From the NCBI GenBank assembly GCA_900469445.1, contig UBXM01000037.1, forward strand, positions 100,188-164,187: a stretch of DNA of 64,000 nucleotides, written 5' to 3'. Below, in pieces: positions 27,425 through 36,891 of the stretch (the stretch's first letter is position 1; every line of letters begins with the position of its first letter). A model generated the notes under the pieces. The model was given only the letters and a program-made list of their open reading frames with translations. It was not told the origin of the DNA and did not search any database. The DNA is from Hyphomicrobiales bacterium. GTDB taxonomy: Bacteria > Pseudomonadota > Alphaproteobacteria > Rhizobiales > Rhizobiaceae. The translations under genes and the position numbers were made by a program.

Positions 27425-28816
27425 TTGATCTATGACGTCGCAGTCGTCGGTTCCGGCTTTTCAGCCATCGCGCTGACCATCAATCTTCTGCGCCAGCTCG
27501 GCCCGGAGCGGTCGATTGCCATTATCGGCGATGATCCGGGGTTTGGCCGCGGGACAGCGTATAGAAGCGAATTCTACCTGCACCGGCTCAATGTGCCGGC
27601 GGCGCGGATGAGCGCTTTTCCCGATGAACCCGACGATTTTCTCGATTGGCTGAGGGAGAAAGGCCGCAAGCCGATCGGCGATTATTTTGCCGCACGCGGC
27701 GACTATGGGCTTTATCTCAGGGACAGGCTCGCGTCGTTGCTGCGCCGCCGGGATGATCGCGTCGCCGTCGATTTCATCAAGGCAAAGGCGACGGCCTGCA
27801 TGATGCCCGGTGAAACCGATGTCGAATTCCATCTCGACAATGACACGGTGCTGCGGGCGAGACATGTCGCGCTCTGCCTCGGTGTCGGCAATGCAGAACT
27901 GCCGATCAAACCGGATTTCGTGCCGGAAAAAATGCAGCGCCGCATCGTGCAAAACCCGTGGCGGCTGGGCTGGCTTTCGTCGATCAAACCGGATGACGAT
28001 GTCTGCATTCTGGGTTCCGGCCTGACGATGGTCGATCAGGTTCTGTCGCTTCGCTCGCACGGACATCGCGGCAGGATCCATGTGATTTCGCGGCGCGGCC
28101 TCGTTCCGCACCCGCACAGCACGATCAAGCCGGAACCGGTTGAACCTCGCCTGCCGGAAAAGAGCCGGGAGATCAGCGAAATCCTTGCCGGTTTTCGGGC
28201 GCAGGTGCGCGAGGGTGCAGACTGGCGCGGGCTGATGGATGGCTTGCGGCATCGCACGCAGCAACTCTGGCAGGAACTCAACGATGTGCAACGATCCCGT
28301 TTCATGCGGCATGCGCTGGCCTGGTGGAACATCCACCGGCATCGCCTTGCGCCACCGGTCTGGTCACGTCTCAAGCCGCTGATCGACGATGGCACGGTGA
28401 CGGTTCATGCCGGCTTCATTGGCGAAATCAGGGAGACCGACGGACGTATCGGTATCCGTTTCCGCAAACGCGGGACACCCGAAATGCAGGAGATTGCCGT
28501 CGACTGGATCGTCAACTGTACCGGCATGGAGCGGGCCGGCATCGCGCATTCGCCGCTGTTGCAGCAGATGCGCGAAACATCTGTCATCGGCATGGACAGG
28601 CTGGGGCTGGGTGTCAGCGTCGATGCCCGCTCGCGTATCTGCTGCCCGGATGGAACCGTTCGACAGAGGCTCTATGCCGTTGGCGCGCTGACGGCCGGAC
28701 AGTTCTGGGAAATCACGGCCGTGCCGGATATCCGCAACCAGGCGAAACGAGTGGCGGAAGAGATTGCCGGGGAGTTGGCGGGCAATAGCGACGATCTTGC
28801 CAGAAAGAGCGCCTGA
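27425..28816 (+). CDS. FAD/NAD(P)-binding protein (NAD_binding_9 type)
   Basis: 463 residues with a TTG start (AGGAG about eight bases upstream; the FAD motif VAVVGSGFSAIALTINLL follows at residue 5). Second nucleotide motif VCILGSGLTMVDQVLSL near residue 195 and a typical HVISRRGLVPHPHS stretch. This family resembles flavin monooxygenases and the conserved-hypothetical YdhS-like oxidoreductases; the substrate is unknown. Stands alone, convergent with the next gene. Confidence 0.8.
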   Translation: MIYDVAVVGSGFSAIALTINLLRQLGPERSIAIIGDDPGFGRGTAYRSEFYLHRLNVPAARMSAFPDEPDDFLDWLREKGRKPIGDYFAARGDYGLYLRDRLASLLRRRDDRVAVDFIKAKATACMMPGETDVEFHLDNDTVLRARHVALCLGVGNAELPIKPDFVPEKMQRRIVQNPWRLGWLSSIKPDDDVCILGSGLTMVDQVLSLRSHGHRGRIHVISRRGLVPHPHSTIKPEPVEPRLPEKSREISEILAGFRAQVREGADWRGLMDGLRHRTQQLWQELNDVQRSRFMRHALAWWNIHRHRLAPPVWSRLKPLIDDGTVTVHAGFIGEIRETDGRIGIRFRKRGTPEMQEIAVDWIVNCTGMERAGIAHSPLLQQMRETSVIGMDRLGLGVSVDARSRICCPDGTVRQRLYAVGALTAGQFWEITAVPDIRNQAKRVAEEIAGELAGNSDDLARKSA

Positions 28817-28970
28817 GCTTTTCGGGATTGGCGCAGCTTTCTCGTCCCTCATCTTTGTGCTTGTCACAGAGATCCAGCCAGCCCAAGTCCATGGCTGAAA
28901 AGGCTCCTCGCGGCGCGCCGACGCGCGTTGGCCGGTTTCCCGTCACAAGGACAGGAATGAGGGAGTTTGC

Positions 28971-31532
28971 CTAGGTTCGCGGCTTCAAATTCTCCGGGTC
29001 ATACAGCGGCTTGTAACCCACCGCCGCCACTTCCACCGGGAAATCCTCGTTGAAATAGTTCACCGTGAGCTTGCGACCGACCTGGCAGTAATCCCAGGGC
29101 AGATAGGCAAGGGCGATGTTCCTGCCGATGGTCGGGCCATAGGCGACCGAGGTGGTATAGGAGATGCGGCCCAACTCATCGACCAGCGTCCTGCCGTTGT
29201 CTGGGTCGATCACCGGCATCGAGCCGACCGGGTAACGCTTGACACCATTGGCATCCGTGTTGTCGGTCATGACGAGCGTGCAGAGCATGGCCGGCTGATT
29301 GGCGCGTGCCTTGTATTCCAGATGCTTCGCCTTGCCGCGGAAATCGGCTTCCTTGACCTTGGGGCGGGCGAGATCGGCCTCGATCAGATTGTACTGGGTC
29401 AGAAGATCGCCGTTCTGCAACCGCAGCGACTTCTCCATTCGGCGGGAATTGGCATAGGTTTCGACACCGAAGGCCATGACGCCGGTTTCGCGCAGTGCAT
29501 CCCAGACGGCAAGCCCGTCCTCGTATTTCATATGCAGTTCCCAGCCCTGTTCGCCGACATAGGAAATGCGGAAGGCGGTGACGGGCTTATCCGCGATCTC
29601 GATCGGTTTGATGGCGGCAAAAGCGAAGTTCTCGACATCCAGGCCGGATGGATCGGCAACAACCTTCTTCAGTGTCTCGCGGGCATTCGGACCCCAGATG
29701 CCGATGGTAATGAATTTCTCGGAGACATCGGTGATCGTCACGTCGAGGCCGCGATCCTCGGCGACGCGTTTCATGTAATGAAAATCGCGCGGGCCGGCAT
29801 CGGCGCCATTCACCAGTCGGCAGCGGTCGTCCAGGCGAAACACAGTGAAATCGGCGCGCACCATGCCCTCGTCGTCGAGGAAGTGGGTATAGATGCCCTT
29901 GCCGATATTGGCGTCGCCACCGATCTTTGCGGCGCAGAGCCATTCCAGCAGCTCGACATGGTCCGGGCCTTCGATATCCACCATGTGGAAATGCGAGAGA
30001 TTGACGATGCCGCAATCCTCGCTCATCGCCAGATGTTCGGCATTGGAGACGCGCCAGAAATGGCGGCTGTCCCATTCGTTCTCGCGCAGCGGCACCCGGT
30101 TGCCGTATTTTTCAAGCAGGTGCTCATTGGCGGCGTAACCATGGGCGCGTTCCCAACCGCCAAGTTCCATGAAGTAGCCGCCGAGTTCCTTTTCGCGCTC
30201 GTGGAAGGGCGACTTCTTGGCGCCGCGACCGGTCGCATAGGGTTCGCGCGGGTGGACGGCCGGAAAGTATATCTTTTGTGCCGCCTCGCGGGTGCGGCCC
30301 TCGATGAACTCTTCCGTCAGCTGGTGCGGGTAGAAGCGGGAATAGTCGATCGAGTTGTGATCTATCTCGGTGCGGCCATCGGTCATCCAGTCGGCGATCA
30401 GCTTGCCGTAACCGGGGCCGTCCTTGACCCAGATGGCGACGCAATACCAGAGACCGCGCACCTTCTGGCTTTCGCCGCAGGATGGGCCGCCGGCGGCGGA
30501 AACCTGAAGCAGACCGTTGAAGGAATGGCCTTCGTTATAGCCCAGTTCACCGAGGATCGGTGTCAGCTCCATCGCCCGCTCCAGCGGCGTCAGGATCTGT
30601 TCCATGTCCAGATCGCGCTGCGAGGGCGACAGGCGGGCCTGGTGCTTTTCGAGAATGTCGCGCGGGTGGCAGAGGCGCGGATTGTCGGTCTCGTAATATC
30701 CCCATTCGATCTGGCCGCCCTCGGTGGTCGCCGGATCGCCGGTGTCGCGCATATAGGCGGAATTGCCCTGATCGCGCAGCAGCGGATAACCGATTTCCTT
30801 GCCCGTGCCTGCAAACTCGTTGAACGGCCCGAAAAAGGTCAGCGGATGGTCTACCGGCATGACCGGCAGGTCCTCGCCCACCATTTCGGCGATCAGCCGG
30901 CCCCAGATGCCGGCGCAGACGATGACATGATCGGCCATGATCGTGCCGCGATGGGTGACGACGCCCTTGATGCGGCCGTTCTCGACGATCAGCGATGTTG
31001 CCGGCGTATTGCCGAAAACCTTGAGCTTTCCGGCCTTTTCGGCGGCATCGACCAGCTTGCCGGCAACCGTTTGGCTGCGGGGGATGACAAGCCCGGCATC
31101 GGGATCGAACATGCCGCCCTGGACCTGATCCTCCTCGATCAGCGGGAATTTTGCCTTGATCTCTGCAGGGGAGACATAGTGCGCGCGGGTGCCGAAAGCC
31201 TTGGCGGAGGTCAGCTTGCGCTTGATCTCTTCCATCCACACCTCATCGCCGGTGCGGGCCACTTCCAATCCGCCGATACGGGCGTAGTGGCCCATCTTCT
31301 CGTAGAAATCGATGGAATATTGCGTGGTCCAGACCGAGAGATAATCGTGGCTGGTCGTGTAGCAGAAATCCGAGGCATGAGCGGTCGAGCCGATATCGGT
31401 GGGGATGCCGGACTTGTCGATGCCGACTATGTCGTCCCAGCCGCGTTCCACCAGATGGTGGGCGATCGAGGCGCCGACGATGCCGCCCAGCCCGATGATG
31501 ACCACTCTCGCCTTCGTAGGAAATTCTGCCAT
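28971..31532 (-). CDS. FAD-dependent oxidoreductase fused to GcvT domain (dimethylglycine/sarcosine dehydrogenase-like)
   Basis: 853 residues. N-terminal DAO domain (about 1-390) with FAD motif VVIIGLGGIVGASIAHHLVERG and the SDIGSTAHASDFCY-like covalent-FAD region (IGSTAHAS); then the FAO linker and GcvT folate-binding domain (about 430-740) with its C-terminal barrel (about 750-845). Enzymes of this build demethylate dimethylglycine, sarcosine or related N-methyl compounds, moving the one-carbon unit to tetrahydrofolate. AGGAG precedes the ATG. No other glycine-betaine gene lies beside it, so the exact substrate is open. Confidence 0.88.
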   Translation of the reverse strand: MAEFPTKARVVIIGLGGIVGASIAHHLVERGWDDIVGIDKSGIPTDIGSTAHASDFCYTTSHDYLSVWTTQYSIDFYEKMGHYARIGGLEVARTGDEVWMEEIKRKLTSAKAFGTRAHYVSPAEIKAKFPLIEEDQVQGGMFDPDAGLVIPRSQTVAGKLVDAAEKAGKLKVFGNTPATSLIVENGRIKGVVTHRGTIMADHVIVCAGIWGRLIAEMVGEDLPVMPVDHPLTFFGPFNEFAGTGKEIGYPLLRDQGNSAYMRDTGDPATTEGGQIEWGYYETDNPRLCHPRDILEKHQARLSPSQRDLDMEQILTPLERAMELTPILGELGYNEGHSFNGLLQVSAAGGPSCGESQKVRGLWYCVAIWVKDGPGYGKLIADWMTDGRTEIDHNSIDYSRFYPHQLTEEFIEGRTREAAQKIYFPAVHPREPYATGRGAKKSPFHEREKELGGYFMELGGWERAHGYAANEHLLEKYGNRVPLRENEWDSRHFWRVSNAEHLAMSEDCGIVNLSHFHMVDIEGPDHVELLEWLCAAKIGGDANIGKGIYTHFLDDEGMVRADFTVFRLDDRCRLVNGADAGPRDFHYMKRVAEDRGLDVTITDVSEKFITIGIWGPNARETLKKVVADPSGLDVENFAFAAIKPIEIADKPVTAFRISYVGEQGWELHMKYEDGLAVWDALRETGVMAFGVETYANSRRMEKSLRLQNGDLLTQYNLIEADLARPKVKEADFRGKAKHLEYKARANQPAMLCTLVMTDNTDANGVKRYPVGSMPVIDPDNGRTLVDELGRISYTTSVAYGPTIGRNIALAYLPWDYCQVGRKLTVNYFNEDFPVEVAAVGYKPLYDPENLKPRT

Positions 31533-31646
31533 TGCCGTCTCCTGACCATGCGGGGGAGATTAGCGACAGTTCGTGGGTCGGCCCAGTCGATATACGACAC
31601 GGAGGGGCAATCATCACGTCATGGAATGACGCTTATTTCACCTCGC

Positions 31647-32447
31647 TCAGTCGCCATCATCAGGAATATTCAGCAGGTGACCACAGGCCTTGCAATGCAC
31701 GGCGTCGGTATCATGCCGTTGCAGGCCGCATTCGGGGCAGGCAAAGCGCACCTTGTTTGGCCGCACGATCGCCTGGGCCAGCCTGACGAACAGCGAAATG
31801 CCGATGATCATGGTGAAGATGGAGGTCAGCTTGCCGAGCGTGCCGGGAAGGGTGATGTCGCCAAATCCGGTGGTGGTGATGGTCGCGACGGTGAAATAGA
31901 GCGCATCGACAAAACCTTCGCCGCCGTCACGGTCGTAGAAAAACGTCGTGTAGACGAAGCCCGTGACCATGAAGAGGAAAACGATGAAGTTCAGGCAGGC
32001 CCGTGTCACGTCTTCCAGATGCAGGCAGCCGAAGCGGCGCATGACCTCCTTCAGAAGCGGGCTCCTGCCGATCGCCCAGATCCTCATGACGCGCAGGAAG
32101 GCGAAGTTGAAGAGCGTATCGGGAAACAGCAGGGTGGCGAGGATGACGAGGTCGACCCAGGTCATCGGCATTTTCAGGAAACGGCCGAGAGACGGTGCCG
32201 CAAGCGAGCGGGCGGCCAGTTCGGCCCCCACCCAGACGGCGATCATGTAGTCGATGATCAGATAGGACGGCCCGTCACGCAGATAAGGGCCGAGCAGGAA
32301 AAAGGCGAGGATGCAGATGTCCACGAAGGCAAGCAGCGCCTGCCAGCGCAAGGCCCAGGTATCGCGGCCCTTGGCTATGCGGCGGATGGTTTCCCGCAGC
32401 GAATTGATATCGAAACGGGAAGTGTTCGGGGTGCCTTGAGAATCCAT
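31647..32447 (-). CDS. Potassium-channel-like protein with C-terminal zinc ribbon
   Basis: 266 residues. Membrane segments S1-S4-like (about 40-150; S4 carries spaced arginines in FLRVMRIWAIGR), then a pore module with selectivity filter TITTTGFGDI (TTGFGD in place of TVGYGD) and the inner helix. The cytoplasmic end is a four-cysteine ribbon: Cys237, Cys240, Cys252, Cys255 (CPEC...CKAC). Thus a voltage-gated-like K+ or cation channel whose gate may be linked to metal binding. Ion selectivity is uncertain because of the filter changes. Divergent from eutB. Confidence 0.85.
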   Translation of the reverse strand: MDSQGTPNTSRFDINSLRETIRRIAKGRDTWALRWQALLAFVDICILAFFLLGPYLRDGPSYLIIDYMIAVWVGAELAARSLAAPSLGRFLKMPMTWVDLVILATLLFPDTLFNFAFLRVMRIWAIGRSPLLKEVMRRFGCLHLEDVTRACLNFIVFLFMVTGFVYTTFFYDRDGGEGFVDALYFTVATITTTGFGDITLPGTLGKLTSIFTMIIGISLFVRLAQAIVRPNKVRFACPECGLQRHDTDAVHCKACGHLLNIPDDGD

Positions 32448-32627
32448 TTGGCGTAGATATTGGACCCTGTCCGCAGGTCAAGCATGTCTGCGTTGCGTAT
32501 GATCAAGATTGACCTTGAAAAGCGAGGTGCTTGTCGTGCTTAATCGGGTTGGAAGATAACGCTTTGGAGGAAGCCGAGTTTTCCAGGGAGGCCGACTGCG
32601 CGCGCTTTTTCAACGGGTTGATCCTTC

Positions 32628-34019
32628 ATGGCCTATAAGACGACGATCGAGCAGACCGTTTTTCGCTTCGATGACCTGAAGACGCTGCTGGCCAAGGCGA
32701 CGCCGGAACGTTCCGGCGATCAACTGGCCGGCATTGCGGCGGAAGGTCCGGTCGAACGGCTGGCGGCGCAGATGGCGCTGGCCAATCTGCCGCTGAAGGC
32801 CTTTCTCGACGAGGAACTGATATCGTCCGATGATGACGAAGTTTCCCGATTGATTGCCGCGCGGCATGATCCTGCAGCCTTTTCCGCGGTCTCCTCGCTT
32901 ACCGTTGGCGAATTCCGCGAATGGCTGCTCAGGCCCGAAACGACCCATGACCGGCTGAAGGCCGTGACCTGGGGTCTTACGCCGGAAATGGTCGCGGCCG
33001 TTTCGAAGATCATGCGGCTGCAGGACATGATCGCGGTTTCGGCAAAGCGCCGCGTCGTCACCCGTTTCCGCAACACGATCGGGCTTGCTGGGCGGCTTTC
33101 CACCCGCAACCAGCCCAACCATCCGACCGACGACAGCCGCGGCATCATCGCGTCGGCCATCGACGGGTTGCTGATGGGATCGGGCGATGCCGTGATCGGC
33201 GTCAATCCGGCGACCGATGCGACCGATGACTATATCCGCATCGTCTCGCTGCTCGACGAGTTGCGCGAAAAGCTTCAAATACCGACCCAGACCTGCTGCC
33301 TCGGCCACGTGACGACGGCGATCCAGGCGATCGAACGCGGTGCGCCGGTCGATCTGGTCTTCCAGTCGGTGGCGGGATCGGAAAAGGCCAATCGCGGTTT
33401 CGGCGTCGATCTGGCGCTGTTGAAAGAGGCGCATGAGGCAGGGCGGTCGTTGGGGCGTGGCATGCCGGGTGCCAATGTCATGTATTTCGAGACGGGGCAG
33501 GGGGCAGCGCTTTCGGCGGACGCGCATTTCGGTGTCGACCAGCAGACGATGGAGGCACGCGCCTATGCTGTCGCCCGCGAGTTCGATCCGCTGCTCGTCA
33601 ACACCGTCGTCGGTTTCATCGGCCCGGAATATCTGTTCAACGGCAAGCAGATCATCCGCGCCGGTATCGAGGATCATTTCTGCGGCAAGCTGCTTGGCCT
33701 GCCGATGGGGGTCGACGTCTGTTACACCAACCATGCGGATGCCGATCAGGAGGACATGGATACGCTGCTGACTTTGCTTTGCGCCGCCAATGTCAATTTC
33801 GTCATTACCGTTCCGGGCGCCGACGACATCATGCTGAACTATCAGTCGCTGTCGCATCACGATGCCGTCTATTGCCGCGAGACGCTGAAGCGGCCACCAG
33901 CGCCGGAGTTCGAAAAATGGCTGAACGAGATCGGGCTGACGGATCGCGACGGCGCATTGATCGGTGAACCGGCTGCACTTTCCAACTATGTCCGCTCAAG
34001 CAATCTGATCGGGGCCTGA
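32628..34019 (+). CDS. eutB: Ethanolamine ammonia-lyase large subunit
   Basis: 463 residues (E. coli 453). With EutC and adenosylcobalamin it splits ethanolamine into acetaldehyde and ammonia. The N-terminal F-x-F-x-D-L-K-x-L-L-A-K-A-x-x-x-R-S-G-D-x-L-A-G pattern, RRVVTRFRNTIGL..LSTRNQPNHP and QTCCLGHVTT match EutB. No clear ribosome site precedes the ATG, but the N-terminus fits the family. One base separates it from eutC. No microcompartment genes and no cobalamin riboswitch signature were seen. Confidence 0.97.
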   Translation: MAYKTTIEQTVFRFDDLKTLLAKATPERSGDQLAGIAAEGPVERLAAQMALANLPLKAFLDEELISSDDDEVSRLIAARHDPAAFSAVSSLTVGEFREWLLRPETTHDRLKAVTWGLTPEMVAAVSKIMRLQDMIAVSAKRRVVTRFRNTIGLAGRLSTRNQPNHPTDDSRGIIASAIDGLLMGSGDAVIGVNPATDATDDYIRIVSLLDELREKLQIPTQTCCLGHVTTAIQAIERGAPVDLVFQSVAGSEKANRGFGVDLALLKEAHEAGRSLGRGMPGANVMYFETGQGAALSADAHFGVDQQTMEARAYAVAREFDPLLVNTVVGFIGPEYLFNGKQIIRAGIEDHFCGKLLGLPMGVDVCYTNHADADQEDMDTLLTLLCAANVNFVITVPGADDIMLNYQSLSHHDAVYCRETLKRPPAPEFEKWLNEIGLTDRDGALIGEPAALSNYVRSSNLIGA

Positions 34020-34020
34020 C

Positions 34021-34794
34021 ATGGCAAAGGTGATCGAACCTTCCTCCACCGAAGAGAGGCTGGATCTCAGGCAGATGACCGACGCGCGCGTTTCGCTCGG
34101 TCGCCATGGTGCAGGTCTGCCGACACGGGCACAGCTCTCCTTCCTGCTCGATCATGCACGGGCCCGGGAAGCGGTGTGGACGAGCGTCGACCGGACCGCG
34201 CTCACCGATAGGCTTAACCGTCTCGGCCTTTCGGCTGTCGAGGTCGACAGCATGGCGAGTGACCGCAGCATTTATGTTCGCCGACCGGATCTCGGACGGT
34301 TACTCGAGGCGGCATCGGCCGATCGGCTGAAGCAGGCAGGAGCGGGAAAGGGGTATGACGTGGCGATTGTCGTGGCGGACGGCCTGTCGTCCAGCGCGGT
34401 CGATCTCAATGCCGTGCCGCTGATCGAGGCGTTTGTACCGAAGCTTTCAACCTTGAACCTTTCGGCGGCGCCGATCGTGCTGGCCAACCAGGCGCGGGTG
34501 GCTCTTGGCGATCCTGTCGGTGAAGTGCTTGGGGCGAAACTGACGATCGTGCTTGTCGGAGAGCGCCCGGGCCTTTCCGCGGCCGACAGTCTCGGGGCCT
34601 ACATCACCTATGGGCCGAAGCAGGGAAACCCGGATTCCGGCCGCAACTGCGTTTCGAATATTCGCGAAGGCGGGTTGCCGATCCGCGAGGCGGCCGAGAT
34701 CATTTCCAAGCTGATCGGGGACATGATGAAGACCCGCGTCAGCGGCGTTGCGCTGAAGTCTGCCGTGGCAAAGCTGCCGTCCTCGCAGGTCTAG
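34021..34794 (+). CDS. eutC: Ethanolamine ammonia-lyase small subunit
   Basis: 257 residues (E. coli 295; rhizobial forms are shorter at the N-terminus). Cobalamin-binding subunit of the lyase. Family segments DARVSLGRHGAGLPT, YDVAIVVADGLSS and LVGERPGLSAADSLGAYITYGPK are present. The ATG follows the eutB stop by one base. The gene ends nine bases from the convergent histidine kinase gene, leaving no room for a classical terminator. Confidence 0.97.
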   Translation: MAKVIEPSSTEERLDLRQMTDARVSLGRHGAGLPTRAQLSFLLDHARAREAVWTSVDRTALTDRLNRLGLSAVEVDSMASDRSIYVRRPDLGRLLEAASADRLKQAGAGKGYDVAIVVADGLSSSAVDLNAVPLIEAFVPKLSTLNLSAAPIVLANQARVALGDPVGEVLGAKLTIVLVGERPGLSAADSLGAYITYGPKQGNPDSGRNCVSNIREGGLPIREAAEIISKLIGDMMKTRVSGVALKSAVAKLPSSQV

Positions 34795-34803
34795 CAACCG
34801 GTA

Positions 34804-36375
34804 TCAGGCGGTCAGCGGCACCGCCTCTTCCTCATCCAAGGCAAGTGGCAGTCGAACTTCCACGATAGCGCCATTCGCGTCCGTCCGGTTGCGGATCGAG
34901 ATCGTGCCGCTATGGGCCATCATGATGGAGCGGCACATGGCAAGGCCAAGACCCATTCCGTTCGGCTTGGTTGTGTTGAACGGCTTGAACAGGGTTTCCG
35001 GCGGCATAGTGCCCAGTCCCGCGCCGCTATCGGTAAAGCATATGGTGATACCGTCTTCGCCAAGACTGCTCTGGATTGCCAGCGTGCGCGTTTGCGCCGT
35101 GTCCATGGCATGCATGGCATTGATTATGATGTTCATGAAAGCCTGCTGCAAAAGCACCCGGTCTCCCCGGACGGTTCCGCCCTGAGCCATCAGTGAGAGG
35201 TTCACCTGCACGCCGTCGGCTGCAAGTTCCTTCTGCTTCAGTTGCACCGCATCGGCGATTGCGGCATCGACCGTCACCTCTGCGTTTTCCGATTTCGATT
35301 TTCCAAGCAGCATCCGTACGCGCTTGACCACCTGGGCCGCATGTTCGGTCGCCCCTACGGCATCCTGCAAGGCGAGCTTTGCCTCTTCGATATCCGGCGG
35401 CTGCCGGTTCAGCCAGCGCGTGCCGGCCTGCACGAAGGTCATGATGGCAGACAGCGGCTGGTTCACCTCATGAGCGATCGAGGCGGAGATTTCGCCGATC
35501 ATTGCAGCGCGTGACGCCTGTTCCAGTTCCTGCCGCGAGGTCTCCAGTGCTTCCTGGAACTGGTAGCGCTCGGTCATGTCGATAATGCTTGCCTGTATCC
35601 GGTCGAGGCCGGAGCCATCCTTCGGGAAACTTAAGGCAACCAGAATGGGGATAAGGCGGCCATCCCGGCGGCGGACAATCGTTTCCGACTGGAATTCGGT
35701 CTGCCCCTCGAAGATGCCGGCGAGAAAATGCGCGAAACCGCCATCGGTGTCCGGCAGGAAATCGTCGAGCGTGGCGAAAAATTCATCCTTTGACGCAACG
35801 CCCATCAGCTGCAGGGCGGTCTGATTGACGTCGGTAATCCGAACCGCCTTGCGCATGCGAATGACAAAGTCGGGATTTTCGGCAAGATACTGGCGGATAT
35901 CGACGATCCCACGCTCGCGCAGCTTGTCGAGCTCTGTCTTCACGACGCGAAAATCGTTCTCCCAGATGGCCACGGCCAGCGTCTCGAAGATCGTGCGGTA
36001 GCGGAGCTCGCTTTCCTTCAACGCCGCCACGTCGCCAACACGCCGCAGCAGAAGAACTGTCGTCACGGCATTGGCGGCGAGACTGAAGAGCAGCCGCAAG
36101 GTCGCCTGCGATTCCAGATCCTGCCCGTGGGAGGTCGCAAAGCTGATCAGGGTCAGGATGGCGCAGATGGCGGAGGTCGCCTGGATGATGCGCTTGCTGC
36201 CGAGATCCCCCGCCAGCACGATGACCAGCACGTAGAGGACGGCAACGGCGCTTGCCAGCGTGGTGAATGTATCGATGGCGAAAATCACCAGCCCGGAAGC
36301 TATGCCGAAAGCCAGGCGATACCGATGGTTGCCTGCAGCACCCGGGTGGCCGGATCGCCGCATCCAATTCTTCAT
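34804..36375 (-). CDS. FixL-like membrane PAS sensor histidine kinase
   Basis: 523 residues from ATG 36375 (AGGGTGAC upstream; a longer start at 36435 lacks a site). Four to five N-terminal membrane helices (about 15-115), a PAS domain (about 125-280, IITDVNQTALQLMG-like), coiled linker, HisKA of the DctB/FixL type with SIAHEVNQPLSAI, and HATPase (NIIINAMHAM, GAGLG, GMGLGLAMCRSIM). No heme-binding FixL motif is evident. No response regulator is directly attached; the FixJ-type regulator at 40004-40621 in the same block is the best partner candidate (inference). Confidence 0.88.
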   Translation of the reverse strand: MKNWMRRSGHPGAAGNHRYRLAFGIASGLVIFAIDTFTTLASAVAVLYVLVIVLAGDLGSKRIIQATSAICAILTLISFATSHGQDLESQATLRLLFSLAANAVTTVLLLRRVGDVAALKESELRYRTIFETLAVAIWENDFRVVKTELDKLRERGIVDIRQYLAENPDFVIRMRKAVRITDVNQTALQLMGVASKDEFFATLDDFLPDTDGGFAHFLAGIFEGQTEFQSETIVRRRDGRLIPILVALSFPKDGSGLDRIQASIIDMTERYQFQEALETSRQELEQASRAAMIGEISASIAHEVNQPLSAIMTFVQAGTRWLNRQPPDIEEAKLALQDAVGATEHAAQVVKRVRMLLGKSKSENAEVTVDAAIADAVQLKQKELAADGVQVNLSLMAQGGTVRGDRVLLQQAFMNIIINAMHAMDTAQTRTLAIQSSLGEDGITICFTDSGAGLGTMPPETLFKPFNTTKPNGMGLGLAMCRSIMMAHSGTISIRNRTDANGAIVEVRLPLALDEEEAVPLTA

Positions 36376-36588
36376 GTCACCCTGCAAGCCCCGCCCCTTC
36401 GGTCGATCGTCCGCGCCTGATTGCGGTTTCCCCATTCTTGCGACAGACTATCGGAGAAGTCCGCGCCATGCTTCTCTGAAATAATCCTGAATTGTCGAAA
36501 ATTACGCAACCTGCCCGTTTGGGGTGCCGTCGAAAAACTGGCTGCAATGGTCGTGCAGATCGATTTGTCCAAGTCGCGGGCAGGGCGG

Positions 36589-36603
36589 TGCGATATTGTC
36601 GCA
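36589..36603. promoter_or_regulatory. Inverted repeat upstream of the small gene and dps
   Basis: TGCGA-TATTG-TCGCA, perfect five-base arms, 78 bases before the ATG at 36681. Possible operator; regulator unknown. Confidence 0.35.
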
Positions 36604-36680
36604 TCATTGGAACGCAAATGCCGTAACCTCATTTCTTCGAGTGGCGGCACGGGTGTTCACAGCAAAACCGGAGGCATGAC

Positions 36681-36866
36681 ATGGCGAACAAGCGTCAAGA
36701 CGTAGACGATGGTCTGCGTGATGGTCTCGAAAGTCTGCCTGAACCGCTCGATCTCATCGTTGCCAAAGCGGAAGCGCCGCATGTCGAGACCGATCAGGAT
36801 GTCGACGAAGCGCTGCGCGAGACGTTTCCCGCAAGCGATCCGCCATCATCTTTCAGAACCGCATAA
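36681..36866 (+). CDS. Small acidic conserved protein
   Basis: 61 residues, GGAGGC before the ATG. Ends with DVDEALRETFPASDPPS, a motif (DEALRETFPASDPP) that recurs in short proteins of many proteobacteria, often beside stress genes. No known function. 25 bases ahead of dps, so probably co-transcribed. Confidence 0.75.
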   Translation: MANKRQDVDDGLRDGLESLPEPLDLIVAKAEAPHVETDQDVDEALRETFPASDPPSSFRTA

Positions 36867-36891
36867 TTCAAATTCCACATCAAGGAAGGAT

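Noticed and set aside
29322-32456. 1044-codon open frame on the plus strand
   Set aside because: It is antisense to the GcvT-type oxidoreductase and the channel gene, both of which have clear domains; the protein has no family features. High GC with strong codon bias leaves the opposite strand open.
32493-32506. FNR-like sequence TTGCGTATGATCAA upstream of eutB
   Set aside because: Only the right half is consensus; two of five positions of the left half differ, and eutBC is not expected to need anaerobic control.
32448-32627. Cobalamin riboswitch before eutB
   Set aside because: Searched because the enzyme needs B12; no B12-box (GCCACTG-type) or large structured leader is visible in 180 bases.
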